Positions 27,092 through 36,578 are shown, counted from the first letter of the stretch. The stretch is 64,000 nucleotides of DNA from Bacillus timonensis (GCF_004799755.1 NZ_SLUB01000003.1:124001-188000), one strand, 5' to 3'. A program made the numbers and translations. The notes: generated by a model not told the origin, from the letters alone.

Positions 27092-27667
27092 TTATAATCT
27101 AGGTTTTTTCATTCTTTTAAGGATTATGAACCCTACAATGAATAAGACTCCGACTATGGAGAGGTACAAAACAAGATTTGATGTTCCTGGCTCTCCTAGA
27201 TCATCTTGCAAATCCACTTTTTCTGTCGGAGCCTCCCCTTTTCCAAGTATATCTAGATCCTCACCCGCTGCAGATAACAATTCCGTTCTCTCACAAAATC
27301 CTGTTTCTAATTGTTCTTTATCCCCGTACGCATATACAAGATATTCCTTGTTTAATTCAAATTCATATCCACAGCTCGCGCCTGACCTTGCAGTACTAAC
27401 GATGACCTGGGAAGTTTGAATACCTTTCCAAGTTTCTCTAACCTCGAATAACACGTTTATTGGGTCTGCACTTGATTGGATGTAGGAAGATTTATTTTCA
27501 TCAACAAGATTAATCACTTTACCAGAAAAAACCGCTGTTTTTCTATTTAACTCCTCATTTACGGATTCTGGCCGAGCACAATCACATGCAGATGCTTGAC
27601 GAGGGAAAAGGCTAATAAAAATTAGAAAAAGCAACAGTAGGACAAGTAGCCCTTTTACATATTTCAA
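27092..27667 (-). CDS. Exported TIMP/netrin-like domain protein with C-terminal anchor
   Basis: 191 residues. A signal peptide (residues 1-27) ends at SLFPRQASA, so the predicted mature protein begins with CDCARPESVNEEL. An N-terminal Cys-x-Cys followed by a beta-barrel domain with further cysteines (SGASCGYEF, TGFCERTELL) is the pattern of netrin/TIMP-like domains. A Pro/Asp-rich spacer leads to a C-terminal transmembrane helix (about 163-184) and a basic tail. It is therefore likely a surface protein facing the outside. Function is unknown; metalloprotease inhibition is only suggested by the fold. Confidence 0.7.
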   Translation of the reverse strand: MKYVKGLLVLLLLFLIFISLFPRQASACDCARPESVNEELNRKTAVFSGKVINLVDENKSSYIQSSADPINVLFEVRETWKGIQTSQVIVSTARSGASCGYEFELNKEYLVYAYGDKEQLETGFCERTELLSAAGEDLDILGKGEAPTEKVDLQDDLGEPGTSNLVLYLSIVGVLFIVGFIILKRMKKPRL

Positions 27668-27728
27668 ATCGTCGACCCCCTTTTAAGGTATAGTCGAAAA
27701 TGACTGTGAAAGGTTGCATCTAAGGAAA

Positions 27729-28100
27729 TTAGTGCATTTCCTTTCTTTCAAACCAGCCTGTAAATAAAAAACAGGTTATGAAAGCTACCAACGTTACTGT
27801 AATTGCCATTACAAGACCGATAAATGCCATGAATGTATCGTCCCCTGGGAATTGTGGTTCAAGTGTTACAATCATGTAGGTAAAAACAATTGTTAGTAGC
27901 AAATAAAAGCTACTACCGATAAACCCTCTTAAAATCCGACCCTTTTTATCTCCAGTCCATGCATGTAGTAGAATAATCCAGGTTACCAAGCTTCCTATAA
28001 CAGCCCCAAACATTATCAATAAATGAAGAAAAGGAATTGTTAAAAAGCCCAGTAAAAAAAGAATTAGTAAAGTTGAACCAAATAGAATTGCATTTAACAC
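27729..28100 (-). CDS. Polytopic membrane protein, probably the 3' part of a split gene
   Basis: 123 residues from a GTG, with four hydrophobic segments and an acidic loop QFPGDDTF. No family recognised. The GTG at 28100 has no good ribosome binding site. Reading upstream in the same frame gives FQNPWLSGLFLF, which extends the first helix naturally. The frame then meets a TGA at 28137 that ends a 40-codon frame with a strong AAGGAGG site. The two pieces together would give a 177-codon gene interrupted by one stop. It could be a pseudogene, a sequencing error, or a readthrough product. Confidence 0.6.
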   Translation of the reverse strand: MLNAILFGSTLLILFLLGFLTIPFLHLLIMFGAVIGSLVTWIILLHAWTGDKKGRILRGFIGSSFYLLLTIVFTYMIVTLEPQFPGDDTFMAFIGLVMAITVTLVAFITCFLFTGWFERKEMH

Positions 28101-28136
28101 AAATAAAAATAACCCACTAAGCCAAGGGTTTTGGAA

Positions 28137-28259
28137 TCACTCATAATTTGATAGTTTTTTTACTAGACGATTATTAAGACTAATGCTATTTACCAGTTTA
28201 TTTCGATTTATTCCCACTAAAATGATTAACAATATACCGACCATTAAAAAAAGCGTCAT
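28137..28259 (-). CDS. Small 40-residue membrane protein, probable 5' part of the split gene
   Basis: 40 residues: one hydrophobic helix (residues 2-17) followed by a basic, polar tail (NRNKLVNSISLNNRLVKKLS). TAAAGGAGG lies four to five bases before the ATG at 28259, among the best sites in the window. It is in frame with the membrane protein at 27729-28100, with only a TGA and 12 sense codons between. It may be a free-standing small protein or the start of an interrupted gene. Confidence 0.55.
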   Translation of the reverse strand: MTLFLMVGILLIILVGINRNKLVNSISLNNRLVKKLSNYE

Positions 28260-28371
28260 ATTTTCCTCCTTTAAAAACAGTAATTAATTTGATTTTAACG
28301 GATGTTTTATTGTTTTTCAATAAATTTTTATCTCTTTTAAATACAATGTTATTGTTTTTGAACAAAACAAA

Positions 28372-28399
28372 AGCGTGAATTCATAATAGAATCCACGCT
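28372..28399 (-). terminator. Terminator after the rhodanese gene
   Basis: The stem AGCGTGgATTC / GAATtCACGCT with one mismatch and a 6-base loop is followed by TTTTG on the minus strand. Confidence 0.75.
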
Positions 28400-28420
28400 A
28401 GATATGTATTGGGTTCTGTT

Positions 28421-28720
28421 TTAACGTTTTGTTTCACCAGTCCAATTCATCATGCCACCGACCATGTTTCGGACTTTGTAGCCTTGGTCATCTAGATAGG
28501 CACAGACGTTGAAGCTTCTTCCACCTGAGCGGCAAATGATAATGTATTCTGTATCCTTATCAAAGTACTCTAGGTTATCTGGAATTTCCCCCATTTTGAT
28601 ATGCTTAGCACCCGGAATCATACCCTCTGCTACTTCTTCATCTTCACGGACATCGACTAGCTCTACTTTTTCACCATTCTCAAGCTTTTGTTTTAGTTCT
28701 TCTGTGATTTCTTCAATCAT
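28421..28720 (-). CDS. ytwF: Single-domain rhodanese-like protein
   Basis: 99 residues, one rhodanese domain. ELVDVREDEEVAEGMIPGAKH is the N-terminal signature, and the catalytic Cys is in IIICRSGGRS near residue 72. Such proteins carry persulfide sulfur in the cytosol. The ATG at 28720 has GGATGG five to six bases upstream; two upstream in-frame ATGs lack sites. It is most like B. subtilis YtwF, though the symbol is given with moderate certainty. Confidence 0.82.
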   Translation of the reverse strand: MIEEITEELKQKLENGEKVELVDVREDEEVAEGMIPGAKHIKMGEIPDNLEYFDKDTEYIIICRSGGRSFNVCAYLDDQGYKVRNMVGGMMNWTGETKR

Positions 28721-28916
28721 AGGTCCCATCCTTTCAAAAATCGTCTCGACCATTATAACAAAGTGGAAATAAAGAATACAATTTCCCACGTTTTGTCAAA
28801 CTAGAATTTCAATATAAAAAAGAGTATGATAAAACTAGCTGAACATTATTCAGCAAAAGTCCCATAATTTATATGTGTGTGTGAATGCATTAAGAATTTT
28901 GTAGGGGTTTAATAAA

Positions 28917-29023
28917 GCTGAATAAAGTTAAAGCCTCCGGCGGATGCCACGATTTTTCAAAGGAATTTTTTCGATCAAGCTCGAAAAAAATCGGGCGCAA
29001 ATACGCCAAGGCGCATTTGATTA
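28917..29023 (+). repeat. Interspersed repeat, copy A (short form)
   Basis: About 107 bases shared with 63389-63552 (opposite strand): GCTGAATAAAGTT, GCCTCCGGCGGATGCCACG, then TCGGGCGCAAATACGCC and GGCGCATTTGATTA. It ends nine bases before the start-proximal G-rich site of the M42 gene at 29039. Its 3' part can fold as CAAATaCGCC / GGCGcATTTG. The double-hairpin centre of copy B is missing; a different palindrome, TTTTTTCGAtcaagcTCGAAAAAAA, is in its place. Confidence 0.8.
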
Positions 29024-29038
29024 TAGGGGGAAATAAAG

Positions 29039-30088
29039 TTGACTTATCCAAAAACTGATGAAACGATTCAACTCATAAAGGAACTTGTTTCGATTCCAAG
29101 TCCATCTGGAAACACCAATGAAGTGATCACTTTTGTTGAAAAGCTTCTAACAGAAGCAAATGTGGATACATATCGAAATCGCAAAGGCGGTCTCATCGCT
29201 ACACTTCCTGGAAAGGACACACAAAAACACCGTATGCTCACTGCCCATGTGGACACATTGGGAGCTATCGTAAAAGAAATCAAACCAAGCGGTCGATTAA
29301 AGTTGGATCTCATCGGTGGTTTTAAATATAACTCCATCGAAGGCGAATATTGCCGCATTGAGACTTCCACAGGGAAATTCTATACGGGTACAATCCTGAT
29401 GCATCAACAATCCGTACATGTCTATAAAGATGCTGGAAAGGCTGAGCGTAATCAAGATAATATGGAAGTCCGTATTGATGAAAAAGTAAAAAATGCTGAT
29501 GAAGTTCGAGCTCTTGGTATTGAGGTTGGGGACTTTGTTTCCTTCGACCCACGAGTTGAGGTTACACCTAAAGGTTATATCAAATCTCGTCATTTAGATG
29601 ATAAAGCAAGTGTTGGTATTCTGCTTCAACTGATTAAACAAATCAAAGCCGAAAACATCGAACTTCCATATACAACCCATTTTTTAATTTCGAATAACGA
29701 GGAAATTGGCTATGGTGGAAATTCCAATATCACCCCTGAAACTGTTGAATATTTAGCAGTGGATATGGGAGCAATGGGTGATGGTCAATCAACAGATGAA
29801 TATACAGTTTCCATTTGTGTGAAAGATGCAAGCGGTCCATATCACTACGCTTTCCGTAAAAAGCTAGTCCAACTTGCTGAAAAACATGAGATTGGCTATA
29901 AGCTAGACATCTACCCTTACTATGGATCTGATGCTTCTGCAGCGATTCGTTCAGGACATGATATTATCCACGGATTAATCGGTCCTGGAATTGACTCTTC
30001 TCATGCGTTTGAGCGTACACATAAGGATTCAATCGAAAACACAACAAAATTGATTTATCACTATCTACAATCCGAAATGGTTGAATGA
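29039..30088 (+). CDS. M42 family metallopeptidase
   Basis: 349 residues. Ligand motifs: His in LTAHVDTLG, Asp in SRHLDDKASV, catalytic Glu pair in SNNEEIGYGG, Asp in AVDMGAMG and the last His in SSHAFERTH. It belongs to the M42 group related to YsdC/YhfE rather than to YtoP, and is expected to be a cytosolic aminopeptidase. The start is TTG at 29039 with AGGGGG about eight bases upstream. The leader is unusual in holding the interspersed repeat right up to that site. It is a single gene, ending in a terminator shared with leuS. Confidence 0.88.
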   Translation: MTYPKTDETIQLIKELVSIPSPSGNTNEVITFVEKLLTEANVDTYRNRKGGLIATLPGKDTQKHRMLTAHVDTLGAIVKEIKPSGRLKLDLIGGFKYNSIEGEYCRIETSTGKFYTGTILMHQQSVHVYKDAGKAERNQDNMEVRIDEKVKNADEVRALGIEVGDFVSFDPRVEVTPKGYIKSRHLDDKASVGILLQLIKQIKAENIELPYTTHFLISNNEEIGYGGNSNITPETVEYLAVDMGAMGDGQSTDEYTVSICVKDASGPYHYAFRKKLVQLAEKHEIGYKLDIYPYYGSDASAAIRSGHDIIHGLIGPGIDSSHAFERTHKDSIENTTKLIYHYLQSEMVE

Positions 30089-30132
30089 GCGTATTAGGAT
30101 GAAGGAAACCTCAGGCATCCTGTTACATATTT

Positions 30133-30160
30133 AAAGCCCTCCACTTGGAGGGCTTTATTT
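30133..30160. terminator. Bidirectional terminator between the M42 gene and leuS
   Basis: A 10-bp perfect stem (AAAGCCCTCC / GGAGGGCTTT) with loop ACTT and T-rich sequence on the plus strand. Confidence 0.85.
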
Positions 30161-32578
30161 TTAATTCGCTACAATATTTACAAGCTTACCAGGTACCGCA
30201 ATTACCTTACGGACTGTTTTGCCTTCGATTTGTTCTTTGATTGGGTCTGCACCCATTGCAATTTGTTCAAGTGCTTCTTTTGTAGCATCCGCTGGGACAT
30301 GAAGCTTCGCTTTTACTTTTCCGTTCACTTGAATGACAATCTCAATTTCAGCTTCCACTAATTTTGCTTCATCAAATGCTGGCCATGATTCATAAGCAAT
30401 TGAACCTGTATTACCTAACTTCTCCCAAAGCTCTTCAGCAAGATGTGGAGCAACTGGAGAAAGAAGTTTTACAAATCCTTCAATAAATGGCTTCGGTAAT
30501 TCAGATGCTTTGTATGCCTCATTAATAAATACCATTAATTGTGAAATTGCAGTGTTAAAGTGTAATGCTTCGTAATCCTCTGTTACCTTCTTCACTGTTT
30601 GGTGATACACACGTTCAAGTGAAGTATCACTTGAATCAGCTTTTACTTTTGTTGAGATGTTTCCATTGTCATCAACGAGCAATCGCCAAATGCGATCTAG
30701 GAAACGTCGAGAACCATCAAGTCCGTTTGTTGACCAAGCGATAGAAGCATCTAATGGTCCCATGAACATTTCATATAAACGAAGCGTATCAGCACCATGT
30801 GATTCAATAATATCATCAGGATTAACAACATTTCCTTTTGATTTACTCATTTTTTCGTTACCTTCACCAAGAATCATCCCTTGGTTGAAAAGCTTTTGGA
30901 ATGGTTCTTTCGTTGAAACAACACCAATATCATAAAGAACTTTGTGCCAGAATCTTGCATATAGCAAGTGTAGCACCGCATGCTCTGCTCCACCGATATA
31001 TATATCAACTGGTAACCATTCTTTTAATTTTTCCGGATCTGCTAGAGCTTCTTCATTATGTGGATCAATATAACGTAAATAGTACCAGCAGCTACCTGCC
31101 CATTGTGGCATGGTGTTTGTTTCACGACGACCTTTTTTACCGGTCTTCTCATCAACCACATTCACCCAATCTGTGATATTCGCTAGTGGCGATTCACCTG
31201 TTCCGGAAGGTTTGATTTCCTTCGTTTTTGGAAGCATAAGTGGAAGTTCTTCCTCTGGAACAGTTGTCATTGTTCCATCTTCCCATTGAATGATTGGAAT
31301 CGGTTCACCCCAATAACGCTGGCGGCTAAATAACCAATCACGAAGCTTGTAAGTAATTTCCTTTTTACCAATCTTATTTTCCTCTAGCCATGCAATCATT
31401 TTAGTTATGGCTTCTTCTTTATTTAAACCATTAAGAAAATCTGAATTTACATGTTCACCGTCACCAGTATATGCTTCTTTAGAAACATCTCCACCAGCAA
31501 CTACTTCTTTAATCGGCAATTCAAATTTCACAGCAAATTCATAGTCACGCTCATCATGGGCAGGAACTGCCATGATTGCACCTGTTCCATAACTCATTAG
31601 GACATAATCCGCAATCCAGATTGGCATTTTTTCTTGGTTTACAGGGTTGATGGCATAGGCACCTGTGAATACACCAGTTTTATCTTTTGCTAAATCAGTA
31701 CGCTCAAGATCACTCTTACTCTTAATTTTATTTATATAAGCAGTAACTCCTTCTTTTTGTTCAGGAGTCGTAATTTTATCAACAAATGGGTGCTCAGGAG
31801 CAAGTACCGCGTAAGTAGCACCAAATAAAGTATCCGGACGTGTTGTGAAAACAGTAAATGTTTCATCATGTCCATCAATGTTGAAAGTTACATGTGCTCC
31901 TTCAGAACGACCAATCCAATTGCGCTGCATTTCTTTTAAGCTTTCAGGCCAGTCTAGTTCTTCTAAGTCTTCTAGTAAACGCTCAGCATATGCCGTAATT
32001 CGCAATACCCATTGTCTCATTGGGCGTCTTTCTACAGGATGGCCTCCACGTTCACTCTTTCCATCGATGACTTCTTCATTAGCAAGTACTGTTCCTAATG
32101 CTGGACACCAGTTAACAGGAATTTCATCAACATATGCTAATCCTTTTTCATAAAGCTTAGTGAATATCCATTGAGTCCATTTATAATAGTTAGGATCTGT
32201 GGTGTTTATTTCACGATCCCAATCATATGAAAATCCGAGTTCTTTAATTTGACGACGGAAGGTATTGATATTTTTTTCGGTGAATTCAGCAGGGTCATTA
32301 CCGGTATCTAATGCATATTGTTCAGCAGGTAACCCGAATGCATCCCAACCCATTGGGTGTAGAACATTGTACCCTTGCATTCTCTTCATTCTTGCTAAAA
32401 TATCAGTAGCAGTATAGCCTTCTGGGTGACCTACATGTAGTCCAGCACCAGATGGATATGGAAACATGTCTAGCGCATAAAATTTACGCTTTCCTTTGTC
32501 TTCAGTTGTCTTAAATGTTTTGTTCTGTTCCCAATGCTGCTGCCATTTTTTTTCGATCTTTTGGTGATTAAAACTCAT
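30161..32578 (-). CDS. leuS: Leucyl-tRNA synthetase
   Basis: 805 residues, normal for bacterial LeuRS. It charges tRNA-Leu. [20 protein letters not shown] is the class I HIGH region, [12 protein letters not shown] is the KMSKS loop, and the large insertion with [20 protein letters not shown] is the editing domain. The C-terminal [18 protein letters not shown] is the tRNA-binding tail. AAGGAGGAAG precedes the ATG. Expression is governed by the T-box leader upstream. Confidence 0.97.
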   Translation of the reverse strand: MSFNHQKIEKKWQQHWEQNKTFKTTEDKGKRKFYALDMFPYPSGAGLHVGHPEGYTATDILARMKRMQGYNVLHPMGWDAFGLPAEQYALDTGNDPAEFTEKNINTFRRQIKELGFSYDWDREINTTDPNYYKWTQWIFTKLYEKGLAYVDEIPVNWCPALGTVLANEEVIDGKSERGGHPVERRPMRQWVLRITAYAERLLEDLEELDWPESLKEMQRNWIGRSEGAHVTFNIDGHDETFTVFTTRPDTLFGATYAVLAPEHPFVDKITTPEQKEGVTAYINKIKSKSDLERTDLAKDKTGVFTGAYAINPVNQEKMPIWIADYVLMSYGTGAIMAVPAHDERDYEFAVKFELPIKEVVAGGDVSKEAYTGDGEHVNSDFLNGLNKEEAITKMIAWLEENKIGKKEITYKLRDWLFSRQRYWGEPIPIIQWEDGTMTTVPEEELPLMLPKTKEIKPSGTGESPLANITDWVNVVDEKTGKKGRRETNTMPQWAGSCWYYLRYIDPHNEEALADPEKLKEWLPVDIYIGGAEHAVLHLLYARFWHKVLYDIGVVSTKEPFQKLFNQGMILGEGNEKMSKSKGNVVNPDDIIESHGADTLRLYEMFMGPLDASIAWSTNGLDGSRRFLDRIWRLLVDDNGNISTKVKADSSDTSLERVYHQTVKKVTEDYEALHFNTAISQLMVFINEAYKASELPKPFIEGFVKLLSPVAPHLAEELWEKLGNTGSIAYESWPAFDEAKLVEAEIEIVIQVNGKVKAKLHVPADATKEALEQIAMGADPIKEQIEGKTVRKVIAVPGKLVNIVAN

Positions 32579-32621
32579 AAGACTTCCTCCTTAAATAATC
32601 CTAAAAAACCTCTAAAAAAAC

Positions 32622-32880
32622 AAAAAACCTCTAATCCCAAAAAGGGACGAGAGGATATGTATTCTTCCCGCGGTACCACCCACATTAGTGACAAACTGTG
32701 CACTCACTTCATTTATCCTTAACGCGGACCATACGATAAGCACTAGTATACTCTTCATGCTTATTGCTCTAAGGCGAGTTCATGTTCATCAACGATTGAC
32801 TTGCACCACCCGTCAACTCTCTAAAACGTGTATAGAACATTACTACTCCTTTTCAACGCTTCATTAATTTTTAATTATAC
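32622..32880 (-). promoter_or_regulatory. T-box leader (Leu) of leuS
   Basis: On the minus strand the leader contains the T-box sequence GGGTGGTACCGCG (32670-32682), stem I elements (AGGAGTAGTAA, GAGAGTTGACGGGTGGTG) and a specifier region GAACTCGCCT that presents CTC, a leucine codon. The terminator has stem CCTCTcgtCCC / GGGattAGAGG (32628-32654) followed by TTTTTT. Uncharged tRNA-Leu should favour the antiterminator and leuS transcription. Confidence 0.92.
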
Positions 32881-32885
32881 TCAGT

Positions 32886-32914
32886 ATTGTATAGAATTTG
32901 CGAAAGAACTGCAA
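32886..32914 (-). promoter_or_regulatory. Sigma-A promoter of leuS
   Basis: TTGCAG, a 17-base spacer and TACAAT lie directly upstream of the T-box leader. Confidence 0.65.
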
Positions 32915-33172
32915 GTAAAATAGGAAAAATTGGGCTTTTCCCCCAACATTATACCCACTTTATCCTTTCCTAAACATGGAAGGTTTATTCTTCAGTTTAT
33001 CTCACTTTTCTTCTAAAAATAAGATAACCAGTACTTTGTGAAAACAGCCCCAAATTGTGAAGGATTATTGACTAAAAATCATGTATAGAGAGCGTTTAAA
33101 CCCTTACCACTATTGGAAAGTTGTTTATATGTTCACCTTTTCACAAACTGTACACAGTTAACCATTAAAATC

Positions 33173-33186
33173 GTGATTTATATCAC
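33173..33186 (+). promoter_or_regulatory. FNR-type operator upstream of nirK
   Basis: GTGAT-TTAT-ATCAC, a perfect palindrome that matches the Fnr half sites TGTGA-N6-TCACA at 8 of 10 positions. A TATGAT -10 follows at 33209-33214 with no -35. If transcription starts seven bases after it, the operator centre is at -41.5, the classic activator position. Confidence 0.7.
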
Positions 33187-33273
33187 TCTTTTGGGTCCCC
33201 TCTCTGAATATGATAGAGGTGTAGAAAGCAATCAATTACTAAAATAATAACCAAGTTCAAGGGGGTAAAAGTT

Positions 33274-34335
33274 ATGAACAAGAAAGTGAAATGGTTACTC
33301 GCATCTTTGGTTGGAACTTCAATTGTTTTATCTGGTTGTGGAAAGCAAGACGTGGCGTTAGAAAAAAAGGTGGAGGCTCAAACAACAGCTGAAGAAACAA
33401 AAGCCGGAGAAATTATCTCCCCACACAAAGACCTTAACCAAGAACCTATTCCTTTAAAGGTAGAAAGAATTGCTGAAAATGTTGTTAACGTTGAAATGAC
33501 CGCACAGATTACGGACATTGAAATTGACAAAGGCTATATGTATAAGGCTTGGACCTTTAATGGTGAAGCACCTGGACCTGTCGTAGTTGTAAATGAAGGT
33601 GACACTATTAACTTCACACTAAAAAATATGGATCCAGCCATTCCACATAGCATGGACTTCCATGCGGTGCATGCATCACCTTCAAAAGATTTCATAGATG
33701 TCATGCCAGATGAGAGTGGAACATTCTCTTATCCAGCAACCAAACCGGGAGTGTTCATGTATCACTGTGGTACAAAACCTGTGTTATCACATATTGCAAA
33801 TGGCATGCACGGAACCATTATTGTAAAACCGAAAGATGGCTATCCAACAGATAATGAGGTTGATAGAGAATACTTGATCATCCAAAACGAATGGTATAAA
33901 TACAATGACTTAGATGATATGACAAATGGTGTACCTAGCCAAGTTGTTTTCTCAACAAAAGCTCTTAAAGAAGGCGACTTAAATACAAATGGCGATACTT
34001 TCTCATTAAAAGAAACACCACTACTTGCAAAAGTAGGAGACAAAGTAAGACTTTACGTTAACAACGTTGGTCCAAATGAAGTAAGTTCTTTCCACGTAGT
34101 AGGTACAATATTTGATGATGTGTATATCGACGGCAACCCATACAATCATATGGAAGGCCTACAAACAGTTATGCTTCCTGCAAGTGGTGGTGCAGTTGTA
34201 GAATTCACCGTAATGAAAGAAGGAACATATTCAATCGTTACCCATCAATTTAACCACGTACAAAAAGGAGCAGCAGCATTGTTAAAGGTAACTGCAGATG
34301 GGAAAGATGATGGAAGTGCAGCAGCTGGGCATTAA
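33274..34335 (+). CDS. nirK: Copper-containing nitrite reductase (NirK), lipoprotein
   Basis: 353 residues. NirK reduces nitrite to nitric oxide on the outside of the membrane. The signal peptide ends in lipobox VLSGC (Cys22). Two cupredoxin domains follow. Spacing matches known NirK: type 1 copper His125, Cys165, His173, Met178; type 2 copper His130, His164 and a His in THQFNH of the second domain; catalytic Asp128 in HSMDFH. A Glu/Thr-rich linker tethers it. GGGGG precedes the ATG. No nitric oxide reductase, nitrate reductase or nirK accessory gene is adjacent, so it is a single-gene unit, probably expressed under low oxygen through the upstream FNR site. Confidence 0.93.
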   Translation: MNKKVKWLLASLVGTSIVLSGCGKQDVALEKKVEAQTTAEETKAGEIISPHKDLNQEPIPLKVERIAENVVNVEMTAQITDIEIDKGYMYKAWTFNGEAPGPVVVVNEGDTINFTLKNMDPAIPHSMDFHAVHASPSKDFIDVMPDESGTFSYPATKPGVFMYHCGTKPVLSHIANGMHGTIIVKPKDGYPTDNEVDREYLIIQNEWYKYNDLDDMTNGVPSQVVFSTKALKEGDLNTNGDTFSLKETPLLAKVGDKVRLYVNNVGPNEVSSFHVVGTIFDDVYIDGNPYNHMEGLQTVMLPASGGAVVEFTVMKEGTYSIVTHQFNHVQKGAAALLKVTADGKDDGSAAAGH

Positions 34336-34427
34336 AAAAAGACCATATAAAAAAGCACACAACTGGCACTTCTTTATACAGTCAACAAAAGTCTAAATAA
34401 AGTTTAACATACAATTAGAAAAATAGC

Positions 34428-34462
34428 AGAAAAAGAATCTCAACTTCCGAGATTCTTTTTCT
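34428..34462. terminator. Bidirectional terminator between nirK and bdhA
   Basis: A 14-bp perfect stem (AGAAAAAGAATCTC / GAGATTCTTTTTCT) with a 7-base loop, A-rich on one side and T-rich on the other. Confidence 0.85.
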
Positions 34463-34466
34463 ATTT

Positions 34467-35243
34467 CTATTGAGCCGTATATCCCCCATCGATTACACAT
34501 GCCTGACCTGTTATTCCTTTTGCATGCTCACTTGCTAAAAATAGTACATAATTGGCAACCTCATCCACTGCTAGCAATCGTTTTTGCGGTACAAGCGGAT
34601 AAATCACCTCTTCTAAAACCTTTTCCAAATCAACATTTCTTGTCTTTGCTAAATCCGCCAATTGATTTCTTACAAGTGGAGTATCCACATACCCAGGGCA
34701 GACAGCGTTCACTGTAATCCCATGCTCTGCTCCCTCTAATGACGCAACCTTCGTTAACCCAATGACACCATGCTTTGCACTATTATAGGCAGCTTTGCCG
34801 GCAAAGCCAATCAACCCATTGATGGATGCCATATTAATAATCCGCCCAAATTTCTGCTGTTTCATAATCGGAAAAACATGCTTAATGGCAACAAATGGAG
34901 CAGTTAGCATAACAGATAATAGCAGTTCAAATTTTTCCTTTGGAAAATCCTCAATTGGTGACACATGTTGCAATCCTGCATTATTAATTAAACAATCAAT
35001 TCTTCCATATGTTGAAACCGTCTCATTGATCATCTTAATAATTTCTGTTTCATTCGTGACATTACATCGCAAACCAATTACATCATAACCTGATTGTTGA
35101 AGCTGTAAAGCCGAATTTTCAACTTCAGTTTCATCGATATCGGTTAATACGACACGTGCACCCTTTTCAGCAAAAGTTTTTCCGACTTCAAAACCAATTC
35201 CACGTGCTGCACCGGTAATTAAGACAACCTGATTTTTGACCAT
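34467..35243 (-). CDS. bdhA: D-3-hydroxybutyrate dehydrogenase (SDR family)
   Basis: 258 residues. It is a classical short-chain dehydrogenase: NAD motif ITGAARGIGFEVG, NNAG in LINNAGLQHVSPIEDFP, the catalytic Ser in NMASINGL and YNSAK. The QHVSPIEDFPKEKFELLL and MLTAPFVAIKHVFP segments are typical of 3-hydroxybutyrate dehydrogenases, which oxidise 3-hydroxybutyrate to acetoacetate with NAD. It follows the GntP permease by 15 bases, so uptake and oxidation are one operon. No CoA transferase (scoAB) is adjacent, unlike the B. subtilis yxjCDEF cluster. Confidence 0.88.
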   Translation of the reverse strand: MVKNQVVLITGAARGIGFEVGKTFAEKGARVVLTDIDETEVENSALQLQQSGYDVIGLRCNVTNETEIIKMINETVSTYGRIDCLINNAGLQHVSPIEDFPKEKFELLLSVMLTAPFVAIKHVFPIMKQQKFGRIINMASINGLIGFAGKAAYNSAKHGVIGLTKVASLEGAEHGITVNAVCPGYVDTPLVRNQLADLAKTRNVDLEKVLEEVIYPLVPQKRLLAVDEVANYVLFLASEHAKGITGQACVIDGGYTAQ

Positions 35244-35258
35244 AAAATAAATATCCTC

Positions 35259-36578
35259 CTAAATCCCTAAGCCTAATGAAAATAAAACAATCGCTAAAAT
35301 AAGCCCGATAGTAGGAACAATAACAGTTAAAGCACCGACCGCTCCATATGCATCCTTATGTGACTCTCCACAAATGGAACGAACAGTTGTAACAACATAG
35401 CCATTGTGTGGTAATGAATCTAAAGCACCCGAAGATATGGCGACTACCCTGTGAAGTGCTTCTGGATTTACCCCCGTTTCAATGTAATGCGGGGCTAAAA
35501 GTGGCAATGCAATTGCCTGACCACCTGACGCAGATCCTGTCATCCCTGCAATCACACTAACCGCAATGGCTCCACCGATTAATGGACTTCCAGGAATACT
35601 TGTCATTGCATCAACTGCTACTTGGAATGCAGGCACTGCCTTAGCGACTCCGCCAAAACCTACAACAGCTGCTGTATTACCAATTGCTATCAACGCACCC
35701 ATCGTTCCCTCTGATAGTGCTTTACCAACAGATGTAAAATACTTTCTATTTAATAAATAAGTTGAAATAACCCCACCTAATAAAGCAATAATAAGTGCAG
35801 ATTGGGCAAGTTTGTCATGAAAGATAAACGAAATAATTAGAACTACGATCAACGGAATAAGTCCTGTAATCGGATGCGGCAGTTCTTTATTTTCGACAAT
35901 TGGATCATTTTCTCTTGAAACGAAGGTCTCCCCATTAGCAACTGCCTTAGAAATCATTCGTTTTAACCACCAGCCACCGAAAATCATCATAAAAACAGCA
36001 ACTATTGCACTAACTTCCCACCCTGCTAGTGGTGATGTACCTAGATATTCAATTGGAATCCAGTTTTGAATTTCTGGCGACCCCGCAGATGTCATTGTAA
36101 ATGTAACAGAACCGAATGCTAAGGTTGCAGGAATAAATCTCCTTGGTAAATTTGCCTCTTTAAATAAGCTAATAGCCATTGGATAAACAGAGAAGGCAAC
36201 AACGAACAAACTTACTCCCCCATATGTTAAAACAGCACAAGCAAGAACAATGGCAAAAATGGCAAATTTCATCCCAAGCTTATCTACTATCCACTTTGAT
36301 ACACTATCCGCTGCACCACTATCTTCCATCACTTTTCCAAAAATGGCACCTAATAAGAACATGAGGTACCAAGAGGTTACGAAGCTAGAAAATCCACTCA
36401 TATAATTTCCAACAAAATTGGCTTCTCCCTCGCCGACCAACTGCGGAAATAATGGCAGTCCACTTAAAACTCCAACAAACAAGGCACATAAAGGACCTGC
36501 GATTAATAGGTTCATCCCCCTCATCGTTAAAAAAATAAGAAGCGCTAAACCCCCAACTAGCCCTATCATACTGAGCAT
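35259..36578 (-). CDS. GntP-family permease, probable 3-hydroxybutyrate transporter
   Basis: 439 residues with about 12 transmembrane helices. It is in the gluconate permease family (GntP/YxjC), which imports organic acids with protons. GGYVVTTVRS in SSGALDSLPHNGYVVTTVRS and MTGSASGGQAIALPLLAP are conserved loops. The ATG at 36578 has GAGGGGG seven bases upstream; an upstream in-frame ATG has none. Operon position before bdhA makes D-3-hydroxybutyrate the likely substrate. Transcription should start about 125 bases upstream at the sigma-54 promoter. Confidence 0.88.
   Translation of the reverse strand: MLSMIGLVGGLALLIFLTMRGMNLLIAGPLCALFVGVLSGLPLFPQLVGEGEANFVGNYMSGFSSFVTSWYLMFLLGAIFGKVMEDSGAADSVSKWIVDKLGMKFAIFAIVLACAVLTYGGVSLFVVAFSVYPMAISLFKEANLPRRFIPATLAFGSVTFTMTSAGSPEIQNWIPIEYLGTSPLAGWEVSAIVAVFMMIFGGWWLKRMISKAVANGETFVSRENDPIVENKELPHPITGLIPLIVVLIISFIFHDKLAQSALIIALLGGVISTYLLNRKYFTSVGKALSEGTMGALIAIGNTAAVVGFGGVAKAVPAFQVAVDAMTSIPGSPLIGGAIAVSVIAGMTGSASGGQAIALPLLAPHYIETGVNPEALHRVVAISSGALDSLPHNGYVVTTVRSICGESHKDAYGAVGALTVIVPTIGLILAIVLFSLGLGI

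Noticed and set aside
28917-29023. Possible riboswitch in front of the M42 peptidase gene
   Set aside because: The same sequence lies upstream of unrelated genes, so it is an interspersed repeat rather than a ligand-specific leader.
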